Source: Botryobacter ruber
Lineage (GTDB): Bacteria > Bacteroidota > Bacteroidia > Cytophagales > Hymenobacteraceae
NCBI RefSeq assembly: GCF_003347595.2
Contig: NZ_QCZK02000048.1
Coordinates: 1 to 46,139, forward strand
DNA length: 46,139 nt
Direction: 5' to 3'
Shown here: piece by piece, positions 16,004 through 23,720 of the stretch
How positions within the stretch are numbered: position 1 is the first letter of the stretch
Layout: the number at the start of each line of letters is the position of its first letter
Translations under genes and position numbers: made by a program
Notes under the pieces: model-generated
Database searches by the model: none
The model's input: the letters and a program-made list of their open reading frames with translations, nothing else
Told to the model about the DNA's origin: nothing

Positions 16004-16080
16004 GAGCAGCAGAGGCTATTGTGGCAGGAGCAGCAGACTTTTTTATTTATCTGCTCCTGCCACAATAGCCTCTGCTGCTC
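16004..16080. repeat. Dispersed repeat copy 3, as a perfect 30-bp inverted pair
   Basis: GAGCAGCAGAGGCTATTGTG then GCAGGAGCAG (16004-16033) is perfectly complementary to 16051-16080. The 17-nt loop contains T6. This is two copies of the family head to head, forming a very stable hairpin just after the response-regulator stop. It may act as the operon terminator or as an RNA-stabilising structure. Confidence 0.92.
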
Positions 16081-16182
16081 TTCCGTTCTGCTTATTTAAC
16101 TATAAGTTCCTTTTTTCCGTAGAAACAAACAGTGCCGTTTATAAAAAGCGGTATGTTCAAAAGCAAATCAAACAATAAAGCT

Positions 16183-17010
16183 ATGGAGAATAGGGATAAG
16201 AATATTGACAGAGAATACACAGGCCGTGGGGAATACAACCAGCGTTTAGGTCGTGAGCTTTACCAGCGCGACCACGACCCGGAACACCCCGAGGCCAGGC
16301 ACCACGACAGGAGGCACACCAACCGCAAATGGGACGAGGGAAATTACTTCCATACCGGGCCCAGCGAGCGGGGCGCCCAGGACAGTGGCAAGGGCTATTA
16401 CAGCAGCGGTACCGGCAGCAGCTCCTATCACGAGGGGCAACACGCGCACATGCAAGACCACTACGGCAGCCGCCGCGACAGCCCTTACCGCAACGAACGC
16501 TCTTACTTAGACCACGGCACCCACGGGTTCAGCAAACAGCAGCCCTACAGCCAGGGCAGCAGGAATTACGCTAACCCGGGCAATTACAACGAACGGCCCG
16601 ATGCGCACGATAACATCTACCGCGAAGGTCCCGGCTCCCGAAGCCGTTACAAAGAAGATGATTACCGCTACGGCAGTGGTTCGCATAACTGGTACCGCGA
16701 AGGCCGCTACACACCCGACGAAGACAGAAGCCGCCACGATGACCGGGGCTTCTTTGAACGGGCAGGCGATGCCATCCGCAATACCTGGAACGACATCATG
16801 CACGCCGATGATGCAGACTACCAGCGAAGGCACTACCGTCCGCATCACGAAAAAGGAAGCGACAGGGTGCGCATGGGCTCCGAGCCTTACCGCGACCGGC
16901 AGCAGTTCAACAGAGGGTACGAAGGCGGACCACGCTGGGCCGATGAATCAGATACCGGCCACGATAACCGGTACGATGACACAGACAGAACCCACCGCTA
17001 CCGCAGGTAA
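16183..17010 (+). CDS. Highly charged low-complexity protein, possible SWFGD-like
   Basis: About 275 residues, almost entirely polar and predicted disordered. It is rich in Arg, Asp, His, Tyr, Gly and Ser with many RYR, YRE and HDDR strings, and has no signal peptide or hydrophobic core. One motif stands out near residue 200: DRGFFERAGDAIRNTWNDIM. It resembles the FFERAGDEVRSWFGD helix of SWFGD-type stress-related proteins in Bacteroidota, but with NTWND instead of SWFGD. Earlier in-frame starts exist at GTG 16132 and ATG 16153; ATG 16183 is preferred because the residues before it do not fit the composition. Function is unknown; a desiccation or stress role is only a guess. A strong hairpin follows. 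Confidence 0.72.
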   Translation: MENRDKNIDREYTGRGEYNQRLGRELYQRDHDPEHPEARHHDRRHTNRKWDEGNYFHTGPSERGAQDSGKGYYSSGTGSSSYHEGQHAHMQDHYGSRRDSPYRNERSYLDHGTHGFSKQQPYSQGSRNYANPGNYNERPDAHDNIYREGPGSRSRYKEDDYRYGSGSHNWYREGRYTPDEDRSRHDDRGFFERAGDAIRNTWNDIMHADDADYQRRHYRPHHEKGSDRVRMGSEPYRDRQQFNRGYEGGPRWADESDTGHDNRYDDTDRTHRYRR

Positions 17011-17028
17011 GGTAGCAGTTTGATAATA

Positions 17029-17077
17029 CATTAAAAGCATAAAGCCGGCAGAAAACGCCGGCTTTATGCTTTTAATG
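17029..17077. terminator. Perfect 21-bp hairpin terminator
   Basis: CATTAAAAGCATAAAGCCGG and the next C (17029-17049) pair perfectly with 17057-17077 across a 7-nt loop. It lies 18 nt after the charged-protein gene. The rest of the interval up to 17319 holds no feature I can identify. Confidence 0.8.
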
Positions 17078-17319
17078 TGGTACTGTTCCTGTATACCATT
17101 GAAACTGTGTTGTAAACATCCAGGCCATACTGCCCGTAAACCAAAAAATAGGTCCGGGTAAAGGAATACGACCTTCATGGTACAGGCTGCAAATGCCTGA
17201 TCTCTATGGGATACCTGCTGGCATGGTTGCAAAAACCTGTGCAGTTCTTATGGTTTGATGTGTAGTAATTTGTAACTTGTTACCTGGTACAGTTTTGAAA
17301 ACCCCTAAATCTTACAAGG

Positions 17320-17772
17320 ATGCACTACGAGGAAGAAGAAAACTACAGACGCCGCCTGCATGAAGAAAGAATGCAGGGTGAGAGAAGACGGCGCAGAGAC
17401 GGCCATGAGATAAATGATTTCAGAAACCGCTGGGATGAACCGTCGTCTGATTACCTGCATCCGAGAGAAAGGCAGTGGTCTGATGACGAAGCTGAAGAAA
17501 GATACCGGGAGAGAGGCGATGACAGCAGTCGGTATGATGCCCGCAGACAACAACGATACCACGACCGTCCGGCCCCGCGCCTGTTCAGCCAGCAGTATGA
17601 GTTCAGGCGACGCTTCGATCCGGAGCAGGAAGAAACCTACAGAGATAAACAGTATGCCATCGACCGCTGGCATGAAGAAAATTACCTGCATTACCTGAAC
17701 GAACGCTTACCACAGGGGCGGCGCAGACGCGGTAGCAGAGACGATTGGGACTGGGAAGACCACCGCAGATAA
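17320..17772 (+). CDS. Highly charged Arg/Glu-rich protein of unknown function
   Basis: A 150-residue protein made mostly of Arg, Glu, Asp, His, Tyr and Gln (for example EEENYRRRLHEERMQGERRR). It has no hydrophobic segment and no family I recognise. The central part, RLFSQQYEFRRRFDPEQEET followed by YRDKQYAIDRWHEENYL, could form amphipathic helices. It shares composition, orientation and neighbourhood with the charged protein upstream, so the two may act together or be distant paralogues. AAGG precedes ATG 17320 at a suitable distance. It ends at a terminator whose T tract touches the convergent gene. Confidence 0.7.
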   Translation: MHYEEEENYRRRLHEERMQGERRRRRDGHEINDFRNRWDEPSSDYLHPRERQWSDDEAEERYRERGDDSSRYDARRQQRYHDRPAPRLFSQQYEFRRRFDPEQEETYRDKQYAIDRWHEENYLHYLNERLPQGRRRRGSRDDWDWEDHRR

Positions 17773-17780
17773 TAAATGTA

Positions 17781-17809
17781 AGACCGGCGCAGGAGCTGGT
17801 CTTTTTTTT
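17781..17809 (+). terminator. Rho-independent terminator
   Basis: AGACCGGC (17781-17788) pairs with GCTGGTCT (17795-17802), including one G-U pair, and is followed by T8. It lies 8 nt after the charged gene's stop. Confidence 0.8.
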
Positions 17810-18405
17810 CAGAACCGTTGCCGTAGTCCCACCCCAAGCGCAACCAGTTCGGGCAGCCCGGGTATCAGCGATAACGAGAAGTCTGTTTGCTTTTTTAGCT
17901 GGTAGTTATATTCAAGTTCGCCGGCATACCAGTAAAACTTATACTGCCAGCCACGTTTCCGGCTGAAATAATAATCGTCGGTATAACCGGGCAGCCTGTT
18001 CCAGTCGCGGCGAAAAACCAGGGTTGGGCCGATGCCCCCGTTAAGCGAGTGCCTGCCCTTCCGGAAAATCAGTCCGCGTAAGCCGACGTGCGTAAAGCCG
18101 GCCAGCGATGCCGCACAGTCGGCATAAAGTCCCTGTTCCAGCCTGATACTGATCGCATCCCGCACCACAAAGCGGTCATATGCTGCTATCGCACCATAGT
18201 TGAGGGTGGTGTAGCCTTTGTCATCCAGCCTGTTCGGAAAAATCTCCGGATGCGGGCTCCTTTTCAGGTGAAACGAAAGCCCGAATGCTTTAACCGAAAA
18301 AGCATTTTTGTAGGATGCTGTCGCAGCATCCTGTGCTTTAACAGCAAAGGCCAGCAGGTGCAGGCACAGCAAAAAAATAATAAAAAGTATCGTTCTGTTA
18401 CGCAT
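17809..18405 (-). CDS. Secreted or outer-membrane beta-barrel-like protein, unknown
   Basis: A 198-residue protein with a clear signal peptide (MRNRTILFIIFLLCLHLLAF then AVKAQD). The mature part has alternating polar/aromatic strands such as YKNAFSVKAFGLSFHL, LNYGAIAAYDRF and WQYKFYWYAGELEYNYQL. It ends in Phe (GVGLRQRF), typical of small outer-membrane barrels. I recognise no named family. Its stop overlaps the T tract of the convergent terminator, which may serve both genes. No TAnnTTTG element was found upstream. Confidence 0.78.
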   Translation of the reverse strand: MRNRTILFIIFLLCLHLLAFAVKAQDAATASYKNAFSVKAFGLSFHLKRSPHPEIFPNRLDDKGYTTLNYGAIAAYDRFVVRDAISIRLEQGLYADCAASLAGFTHVGLRGLIFRKGRHSLNGGIGPTLVFRRDWNRLPGYTDDYYFSRKRGWQYKFYWYAGELEYNYQLKKQTDFSLSLIPGLPELVALGVGLRQRF

Positions 18406-18506
18406 TCGTTCCGGCTTGCTTTATAGCCTCCAGTATTTTAGATTGGTAAATTTGCATTTTTGAAGAAGAAGCAAAGTTTACCATTTCACTTTCATTTCCT
18501 TTAGAG

Positions 18507-18555
18507 CATGTTTAAATTTCGTTTTTGCAGCGCAAAGGATGGAATTTAAACATGC
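18507..18555. promoter_or_regulatory. Perfect 13-bp inverted repeat before the uracil-DNA glycosylase promoter
   Basis: GCATGTTTAAATT (18507-18519) is perfectly complementary to AATTTAAACATGC (18543-18555), spaced by 23 nt. The right arm ends 5 nt before the -7 element. It could be an operator or part of an unrecognised dispersed repeat. Confidence 0.6.
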
Positions 18556-18560
18556 ACTTA

Positions 18561-18568
18561 TACCTTTG
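18561..18568 (+). promoter_or_regulatory. -7 promoter element for the uracil-DNA glycosylase gene
   Basis: TACCTTTG matches TAnnTTTG and lies only 8 nt before ATG 18577. The transcript would have almost no leader. Confidence 0.55.
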
Positions 18569-18576
18569 TTACTGTT

Positions 18577-19173
18577 ATGAAGGAAACAGAGTTGCTGGAA
18601 GAGCTGCTGTTGCGGGTAAGAGCCTGTCGTATCTGCGAAGAAAACCTGCCGCTGGGGCCCCGGCCTGTGCTGCGGGCATCTGCCACTGCAAAGCTGCTGA
18701 TAGTAGGGCAGGCGCCCGGAACCAAAGTGCACGCCAGCGGCAAACCCTGGGACGACCAGAGCGGCAAACGCCTGCGCCAGTGGCTGGGCATGGACAGCGA
18801 CCTGTTCTACGATGAAACGCAGGTGGCCATTATTGCGATGGGCTTCTGCTACCCGGGCAAAGGGAAGAGTGGCGACCTGCCGCCCCGCCCCGAGTGTGCC
18901 CGGCACTGGCACGCGCAGTTGCTGGCCCATCTGCCCCGGGTGCAGCTTACCCTGCTGGTGGGGAAGTATGCACAGGATTATTTCCTGGGGAACAGGGCAA
19001 AGGCTACATTAACCGACACGGTGGCTGCCTGGGAAACCTATTTGCCTGACTATATGCCACTTCCGCATCCTTCGCCCCGCAACCAGTTCTGGCTCAGGCG
19101 CCACCCCTGGTTTGAGGAAGAAACCGTGCCCGTCCTGCAGCAGCAGATCAGTGCCCTGTTTAGCAGAACTTAA
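18577..19173 (+). CDS. Uracil-DNA glycosylase superfamily protein, FeS (family 4/5-like)
   Basis: A 198-residue DNA-repair-type enzyme expected to excise uracil or related bases. Motif A region: LLIVGQAPGTKVHASGKPWD, then DQSGKRLRQWLG. Motif B region: LPHPSPRNQFW. Four cysteines (17, 20, 91, 107) in a C-X2-C...C-X15-C pattern match the 4Fe-4S ligands of family 4 enzymes. The motif around residues 44-66 differs from the classic GEAPG...GxPFVG string, so substrate range may differ. The gene has a near-leaderless promoter and a 49-nt gap to the aminotransferase, with possible read-through. Confidence 0.88.
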   Translation: MKETELLEELLLRVRACRICEENLPLGPRPVLRASATAKLLIVGQAPGTKVHASGKPWDDQSGKRLRQWLGMDSDLFYDETQVAIIAMGFCYPGKGKSGDLPPRPECARHWHAQLLAHLPRVQLTLLVGKYAQDYFLGNRAKATLTDTVAAWETYLPDYMPLPHPSPRNQFWLRRHPWFEEETVPVLQQQISALFSRT

Positions 19174-19222
19174 CTGCAATTTTAACGTTGCATTTTACTA
19201 TATTTTGGCAAAATTCCACCCG

Positions 19223-20371
19223 ATGATAAACTATCCCTCCAGCAAGCTTCCCGATATAAACACCAGCATCTTCACGGTGATGTCGGCCCTTGCTACTGAG
19301 CACCACGCCCTGAACCTGTCGCAGGGTTTCCCGGATTTTAACTGCCCGGAGCCCCTGGTTGAACTGGTAAACAAATACATGCGCGATGGCTTTAACCAGT
19401 ATGCGCCCATGCCCGGTGTGCTGCGCCTGCGCGAAAAGATAAGTGAGAAAACGGAGAAATTATATGGTTATCAGCCAAATCCGGATACAGAAGTAACGGT
19501 TACAACCGGAGCTACCGAAGGTCTTTTTGCGGCCATTACTGCCATCGTGAAGCAGGGCGACGAAGTGGTGGTGCTGGAGCCCTGTTACGATTCCTATGCG
19601 CCTGCTATTCGCCTGGCGGGTGGCATGCCGATTTATGTGCCGCTGGCGGAGCCTACGTTCCGGGTAGACTGGGACCTGGTGAAGAGACGCATCTCTTCCC
19701 GCACCCGCGCCATCATCATCAACACGCCCCACAACCCCACCGGAGCCGTCATGACAAAGCAGGACATGGACATCCTGGCCAACATAACCAACGGCACCGA
19801 TATCCTGGTGATTAGCGACGAGGTGTACGAGCACATGGTGTTCGACGGGAAGGAGCACTACAGTGTACTGCAGCACCCTTCGCTCCGCAGGCGCAGCTTT
19901 GTTGTTTCTTCGTTCGGCAAAACCTACCACACCACCGGCTGGAAAGTAGGTTATGTGGTTGCCCCGCCCAGCCTCACAACAGAGCTGCGCAAAATGCACC
20001 AGTTCCTCACCTTCTGCACCGCCACACCTTTCCAACTGGCCATAGCCGATTTCCTGGAAGAGGAGGCCCATTACCGCACGCTGCCCGACTTCTACCAGGC
20101 CAAACGCGACACCTTCCTGAAGCTGATGGCGCCCTCCCGTTTCAAGTTCATTCCCACGGCAGGTACTTACTTCCAGCTGGCTAAGTACGATGCCATCACC
20201 ACCGAGCGGGATGTGGATTTTGCAAAACGCCTCACACAGGAGATAGGTGTAGCCACCATTCCGGTTTCTGTATTTTACCACGACAAAACTGATAACCACT
20301 TCCTCCGCTTCTGCTTCGCCAAAGGAGACGAGACACTGGAGGCAGCTGCTGAACGGTTGGTGAGGTTGTAA
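19223..20371 (+). CDS. Methionine aminotransferase (PLP, class I; KAT/YbdL-like)
   Basis: A 382-residue fold-type I aminotransferase. It begins MINYPSSKLPDINTSIF and has the subgroup motif LNLSQGFPDFNCPEPL. The PLP-binding Lys233 lies in SSFGKTYHTTGWKVGY. NTPHNPTGAVM and SDEVYEHM place the cofactor-binding Asn and Asp/Tyr, and the C-terminal Arg is in HFLRFCFAK. This subgroup transfers the amino group of glutamine to 4-methylthio-2-oxobutanoate in methionine salvage and overlaps kynurenine aminotransferase. The by-product, 2-oxoglutaramate, is removed by omega-amidase, and a matching amidase lies at 22226, separated by one inserted gene. ATG 19223 was chosen because earlier residues read through the previous gene. 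Confidence 0.92.
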   Translation: MINYPSSKLPDINTSIFTVMSALATEHHALNLSQGFPDFNCPEPLVELVNKYMRDGFNQYAPMPGVLRLREKISEKTEKLYGYQPNPDTEVTVTTGATEGLFAAITAIVKQGDEVVVLEPCYDSYAPAIRLAGGMPIYVPLAEPTFRVDWDLVKRRISSRTRAIIINTPHNPTGAVMTKQDMDILANITNGTDILVISDEVYEHMVFDGKEHYSVLQHPSLRRRSFVVSSFGKTYHTTGWKVGYVVAPPSLTTELRKMHQFLTFCTATPFQLAIADFLEEEAHYRTLPDFYQAKRDTFLKLMAPSRFKFIPTAGTYFQLAKYDAITTERDVDFAKRLTQEIGVATIPVSVFYHDKTDNHFLRFCFAKGDETLEAAAERLVRL

Positions 20372-20445
20372 GAGATAAAAGTTATTCCCCTTTACGAAAT
20401 ACCTGTATTCTTGTAATATAAATTAAAGCTTAGTTTTGGAATTTG

Positions 20446-20453
20446 TACCTTTG
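20446..20453 (+). promoter_or_regulatory. -7 promoter element for the T9SS repeat protein
   Basis: TACCTTTG, an exact TAnnTTTG match, 18 nt before ATG 20472. The repeat-protein gene therefore has its own promoter. Confidence 0.5.
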
Positions 20454-20471
20454 TGAACTTATTTAAAATCA

Positions 20472-22142
20472 ATGAAGGCAAATTTACAAAAGCAATTCCT
20501 GCTACTAGGGTTGCTGATTATTTTAAGTACACAAGTTCTGTGGGCACAAGTACCTGCTACTAAAGTATGGGACAAAACCATTGGAGGAAATGGCGCAGAT
20601 TATTTATATAGCCTCACAACATCTGCAGATGGAGGGTATTTATTAGGTGGAAGTTCTAATTCATTACCGAACGGAGACAAATCAGAGGAAAACAGGGGCG
20701 AATATAGTGTGTACAATTATGATTATTGGGTTGTAAAGATAAATGCTGATGGAAGTAAAGCATGGGACAAACCATTCGGCAGTGATCAGGGCGTCGATGA
20801 ATTACGGTCCGTCATCAGGACGGCAGATAATGGTTACCTGCTCGGGGGGTACAGCTTGTCCTATGGAGCCGGAGGCGACAAAACGGAAGATTCAAGGGGT
20901 AACTCCGACTTCTGGATAATTAAAATTAATGCCGATGGAAGCAAAGTATGGGACAAAACTCTTGGCGGAAGTGGTTATGAATATTTAAACACATTAATAC
21001 AAACTGCTGACGGAGGCTATTTAGTGGGAGGAGCCTCAACCACAAATATCGGCGGTGAAAAAACAGAACATTCCAGAGGTGGTTTTGACTTTTGGGTAGT
21101 AAAGCTTAACGCCGACGGCAGCAAAGCTTGGGACAGGACTATTGGGGGAGGCGATGGAGAAATATTAGAATCTCTAATAGCTACACCAGATGGGGGCTAC
21201 CTTTTAGGTGGAACATCTAATTCAGGTATTGGGGGAGACAAAACCGAAAATAACAGAGGCACATTTGGGGACTATTGGGTGGTGAAGCTGAACGCTGATG
21301 GCAGCAAAGCTTGGGACAAAACTTTTGGTGGAAGTAATGAGGAAAATTTAATGTCACTTGCAACGACATCAGACGGAGGCTACCTTTTGGGAGGAATTTC
21401 ATATTCAGGTAGTGAGCATGATAGAACAGGTAGTAGTAAGGGCTTAGCTGATTATTGGGTAGTGAAAATTAATTCAGAAGGCAACAAAATATGGGATAAG
21501 GCCTTTGGGGGATCTGATTATGATTATCTGATTTCTTTAGTTGAAACAGAAGACAGAGGGTATTTGTTGGGAGGAACCTCCCTCTCAGATGTTGGAGGAG
21601 ACAAAACCGAAAATAACAGAGGCATATTGGGTGATTATTGGGTTGTAAAGATCAACTCTGAAGGCAGCAAAGTTTGGGATAAAACCTTTGGGGGGAGTCA
21701 TAATGAAGAGTTTATGTCTTTGATCAAGACCGCAGATGGCGGTTATTTGCTGGGGGGGATAACTGATTCAGGTACCAGCGGCGAAAAGTCAGAAGCAAAC
21801 AGGGGAAGTTTTGATTATTGGGTGGTTAAAATACAAGAAACAGTTACTACAAGCATAGGCGAACTGAAGCAAGAATCAAACAGACAGTTTCTGGTTTATC
21901 CCAATCCGGGCAACGGAAGCCTTAAAATAAAATTATATGACCCTAAGTTGGGAACAGCACTGGTAGCGTTGGTGCTTTATAATACTCTGGGCCAGCAGGT
22001 GCTTTCCGAGACCTTAACCGGATCGGACGTACAGGTAGGTGCTATACTAAATACCTCCACACTACCTAATGGCACATATTATCTGCACCTACAGGTTCAG
22101 GAAAAAATACTGAAGACAAAGATTGTAATTAACGAAGGTTAA
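20472..22142 (+). CDS. Secreted seven-repeat protein with T9SS type A sorting domain
   Basis: A 556-residue secreted protein. The signal peptide runs through LLGLLIILSTQVLWAQ. Seven tandem repeats of about 55-65 residues follow (about 30-455). Each has a W-D-K strand (KVWDKTIGG), a T.DGGYLLGG strand, a GDKTENNRG turn and a DYWVVKINADGSK strand. Seven such units suggest a closed beta-propeller. The C-terminal sorting domain begins LVYPNPGNGSLKIKL and ends LPNGTYYLHLQVQEKILKTK plus five residues, marking type IX secretion and surface attachment or release. The gene is visibly richer in A+T than its neighbours and has its own promoter. It separates an aminotransferase from its likely omega-amidase partner, which suggests later insertion. 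Confidence 0.9.
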   Translation: MKANLQKQFLLLGLLIILSTQVLWAQVPATKVWDKTIGGNGADYLYSLTTSADGGYLLGGSSNSLPNGDKSEENRGEYSVYNYDYWVVKINADGSKAWDKPFGSDQGVDELRSVIRTADNGYLLGGYSLSYGAGGDKTEDSRGNSDFWIIKINADGSKVWDKTLGGSGYEYLNTLIQTADGGYLVGGASTTNIGGEKTEHSRGGFDFWVVKLNADGSKAWDRTIGGGDGEILESLIATPDGGYLLGGTSNSGIGGDKTENNRGTFGDYWVVKLNADGSKAWDKTFGGSNEENLMSLATTSDGGYLLGGISYSGSEHDRTGSSKGLADYWVVKINSEGNKIWDKAFGGSDYDYLISLVETEDRGYLLGGTSLSDVGGDKTENNRGILGDYWVVKINSEGSKVWDKTFGGSHNEEFMSLIKTADGGYLLGGITDSGTSGEKSEANRGSFDYWVVKIQETVTTSIGELKQESNRQFLVYPNPGNGSLKIKLYDPKLGTALVALVLYNTLGQQVLSETLTGSDVQVGAILNTSTLPNGTYYLHLQVQEKILKTKIVINEG

Positions 22143-22225
22143 AGACCAGAAAGATTTGCTTATTTTACCTCTGCCTGTACAGCCATAAACGGAAGCAACC
22201 AGAACCATCTTACCATTTAATCCAA

Positions 22226-22999
22226 ATGAAAGATCTTACCGTCACCATTGTACAAACAGCCCTGTACTGGCAGGATGCCGAAGCCAACCGGCAGCTGTTT
22301 TCGGAAAAGCTACAAACTGTCGCACCCAAAACAGACCTGATCGTGCTGCCCGAAATGTTTACCACCGGTTTCAGTATGGAAGCAAGCCAACTGGCAGAAG
22401 AGCAGGAGGGGGCAACACTGGCCTGGATGCGGCAGGAGGCGCAAAAGCACCAGGCGGTGCTGACGGGCAGTATCATAGCCAGAGAAGGCGACAACTATTT
22501 CAACCGCCTGCTGTGGGTGCGGCCCGATGGCAGCTACGAAAAGTACGACAAAAAGCATCTGTTCCGGATGGCAAAGGAACACCATACCTACACGGCAGGA
22601 ACAGCGCAGTTGGTGGTAGAGCTGAAAGGCTGGCACATCATGCCGCTGGTGTGCTACGACCTGCGCTTCCCGGTGTGGAGCCGCAACCGCGACAACAGCT
22701 ACGATGTGCTGCTGTACGTGGCCAACTGGCCCGAACCCCGCCGCCTGGCCTGGCAGACGCTGCTGCAGGCGCGCGCCATCGAAAACCTGGCTTACGTTGT
22801 CGGCGTAAACCGCGTGGGCAAAGACGGCAACAACCACCCCTATTCCGGCGACTCCGCCATCATCCATCCCAAAGGCCACAAACTCCTCGAAACCAGCTAC
22901 CAGGAAGGCATCCACACCCTTGCCCTCAGCCCGCAGGAGCTAACCGATTTCAGAGCAGCCTTCCCGGCCCACCTGGATGCAGATGCGTTTACAGTCTGA
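22226..22999 (+). CDS. Nitrilase-superfamily amidohydrolase, omega-amidase (YafV/Nit2-like)
   Basis: A 257-residue C-N hydrolase. The catalytic triad is Glu43 (LPEMFTTGFSM), Lys109 (YDKKHLF) and Cys143 (PLVCYDLRFPVWSRN). WPEPRRLAWQTLLQARAIEN and VGVNRVGKDGNNHPYSGDS are typical of the YafV/omega-amidase branch, which hydrolyses 2-oxoglutaramate or 2-oxosuccinamate to the oxoacid plus ammonia. That makes it the natural partner of the glutamine-using aminotransferase at 19223. A repeat-rich spacer of over 300 nt follows. Confidence 0.9.
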   Translation: MKDLTVTIVQTALYWQDAEANRQLFSEKLQTVAPKTDLIVLPEMFTTGFSMEASQLAEEQEGATLAWMRQEAQKHQAVLTGSIIAREGDNYFNRLLWVRPDGSYEKYDKKHLFRMAKEHHTYTAGTAQLVVELKGWHIMPLVCYDLRFPVWSRNRDNSYDVLLYVANWPEPRRLAWQTLLQARAIENLAYVVGVNRVGKDGNNHPYSGDSAIIHPKGHKLLETSYQEGIHTLALSPQELTDFRAAFPAHLDADAFTV

Positions 23000-23064
23000 G
23001 AAGTTTGGAAGTTTAGGAGTTAGAGAGTTTGGGAGTTAGAGAGTTTAAGAGGTAGAAAGGTCGA

Positions 23065-23097
23065 ATTTGTAGGGGTTGAAAACTTTCAACCCTATAA
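23065..23097 (+). repeat. Dispersed TTGTAGGGGTTGAAA repeat, copy A
   Basis: ATTTGTAGGGGTTGAAAACT then TTCAACCCTATAA. It matches the reverse complement of 42841-42873 with one mismatch. The GGGTTGAAA/TTTCAACCC arms can form a hairpin. Flanking GAGTTAGAGAG tracts are also shared, so the duplicated element is nearer 100 nt. Confidence 0.85.
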
Positions 23098-23147
23098 TCT
23101 TCAACCCTTTAATAGGGAGGTAGAGAGGTTGGGGGTATGGTTGTAGA

Positions 23148-23168
23148 GACGCGCTGCCCGCGTCTCCT
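23148..23168. repeat. Short GAGACGCG/CGCGTCTC hairpin
   Basis: GAGACGCG, loop CTGCC, CGCGTCTC: an 8-bp perfect hairpin outside genes. Similar GTAGAGACGCG hairpins are a known intergenic repeat type in several bacteria; only one copy was noticed here. Confidence 0.55.
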
Positions 23169-23327
23169 GCACGAACCACTGACAACCCCAATCCTGTTAT
23201 TCCTTAAATCTTCTTAATCGTGTTCAGACAAACCTAATCCTGATAATCCACTAATCTGACGAATCCGAATTCAGACAGAAAAGCAAACATAAAATCAAAA
23301 AAATCAATCAATCCTGCCATCAGCGGT

Positions 23328-23720
23328 TCAGGCAAAATACCGCTGCAGCTGCCTATACACCGTCTGCTCATCGTTAACCACACTGAAAGCAAGCAGTGGC
23401 CTTGCCTGCAGCATCCGCTGGAGCCGCTGATTGATGCCATACAGGAGCAGGAGCCTGTCCGGGTGCGGGGTGAGCAGTTCTTCCAGCACGGGCATGATGG
23501 TTCCGAAGCCAGCTGCGTCTTCATCTGCTCTGATGCATACAGCAGCCTTATCCGCTTCCTGTAGCAGGCGTACGGCGTACTGCTGCAGCATCGTGTCCGA
23601 CTGCGCATCCAGGTCGAAAGTGGAAATTCCGGGAAAGGTTTTTTTTACATGCGCCAGCAGAGGCTGCTCATATACAGCTCCTGCAGCGTTGCTTAAGTCT
23701 ATCAGCAAAAAAGCCTGCAT
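23328..23720 (-). CDS. Small protein of unknown function, coupled to the FG-GAP gene
   Basis: A 130-residue protein without signal peptide. It begins MQAFLLIDLSNAAGAVYEQP and contains AAVCIRADEDAAGFGTIMPV and DRLLLLYGINQRLQRML. The pattern of short hydrophobic strands alternating with helices suggests a small Rossmann-like alpha/beta fold, but no family is recognised. Its ATG overlaps the stop of the upstream T9SS gene (TAATG), so it is translationally coupled. A secreted propeller and a cytosolic partner in one operon is an unusual pairing. Confidence 0.72.
   Translation of the reverse strand: MQAFLLIDLSNAAGAVYEQPLLAHVKKTFPGISTFDLDAQSDTMLQQYAVRLLQEADKAAVCIRADEDAAGFGTIMPVLEELLTPHPDRLLLLYGINQRLQRMLQARPLLAFSVVNDEQTVYRQLQRYFA

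Larger units (their letters stand above)
23000..23327. other. Gene-free spacer built of short dispersed repeats
   Basis: The spacer contains GAGTTAGAGAGTTTGGG-type tandem tracts (about 23002-23060). A 33-nt TTGTAGGGGTTGAAA element at 23065-23097 recurs inverted at 42841-42873. The hairpin GAGACGCG/CGCGTCTC lies at about 23148-23168. At about 23218-23276 a diverged inverted relative of the GTCTGAATCAGGATT element is visible. No gene is supported here. Confidence 0.75.

Noticed and set aside
17305..17691. Minus-strand hydrophobic frame opposite the charged protein
   Set aside because: Its hydrophobicity is an artefact of the complement of Arg/Glu codons; no start signal or neighbour supports it.
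23648..23690. CCAGCAGAGGCTGCTC similar to the dispersed repeat
   Set aside because: It lies inside a coding region and matches only the first half of the consensus.
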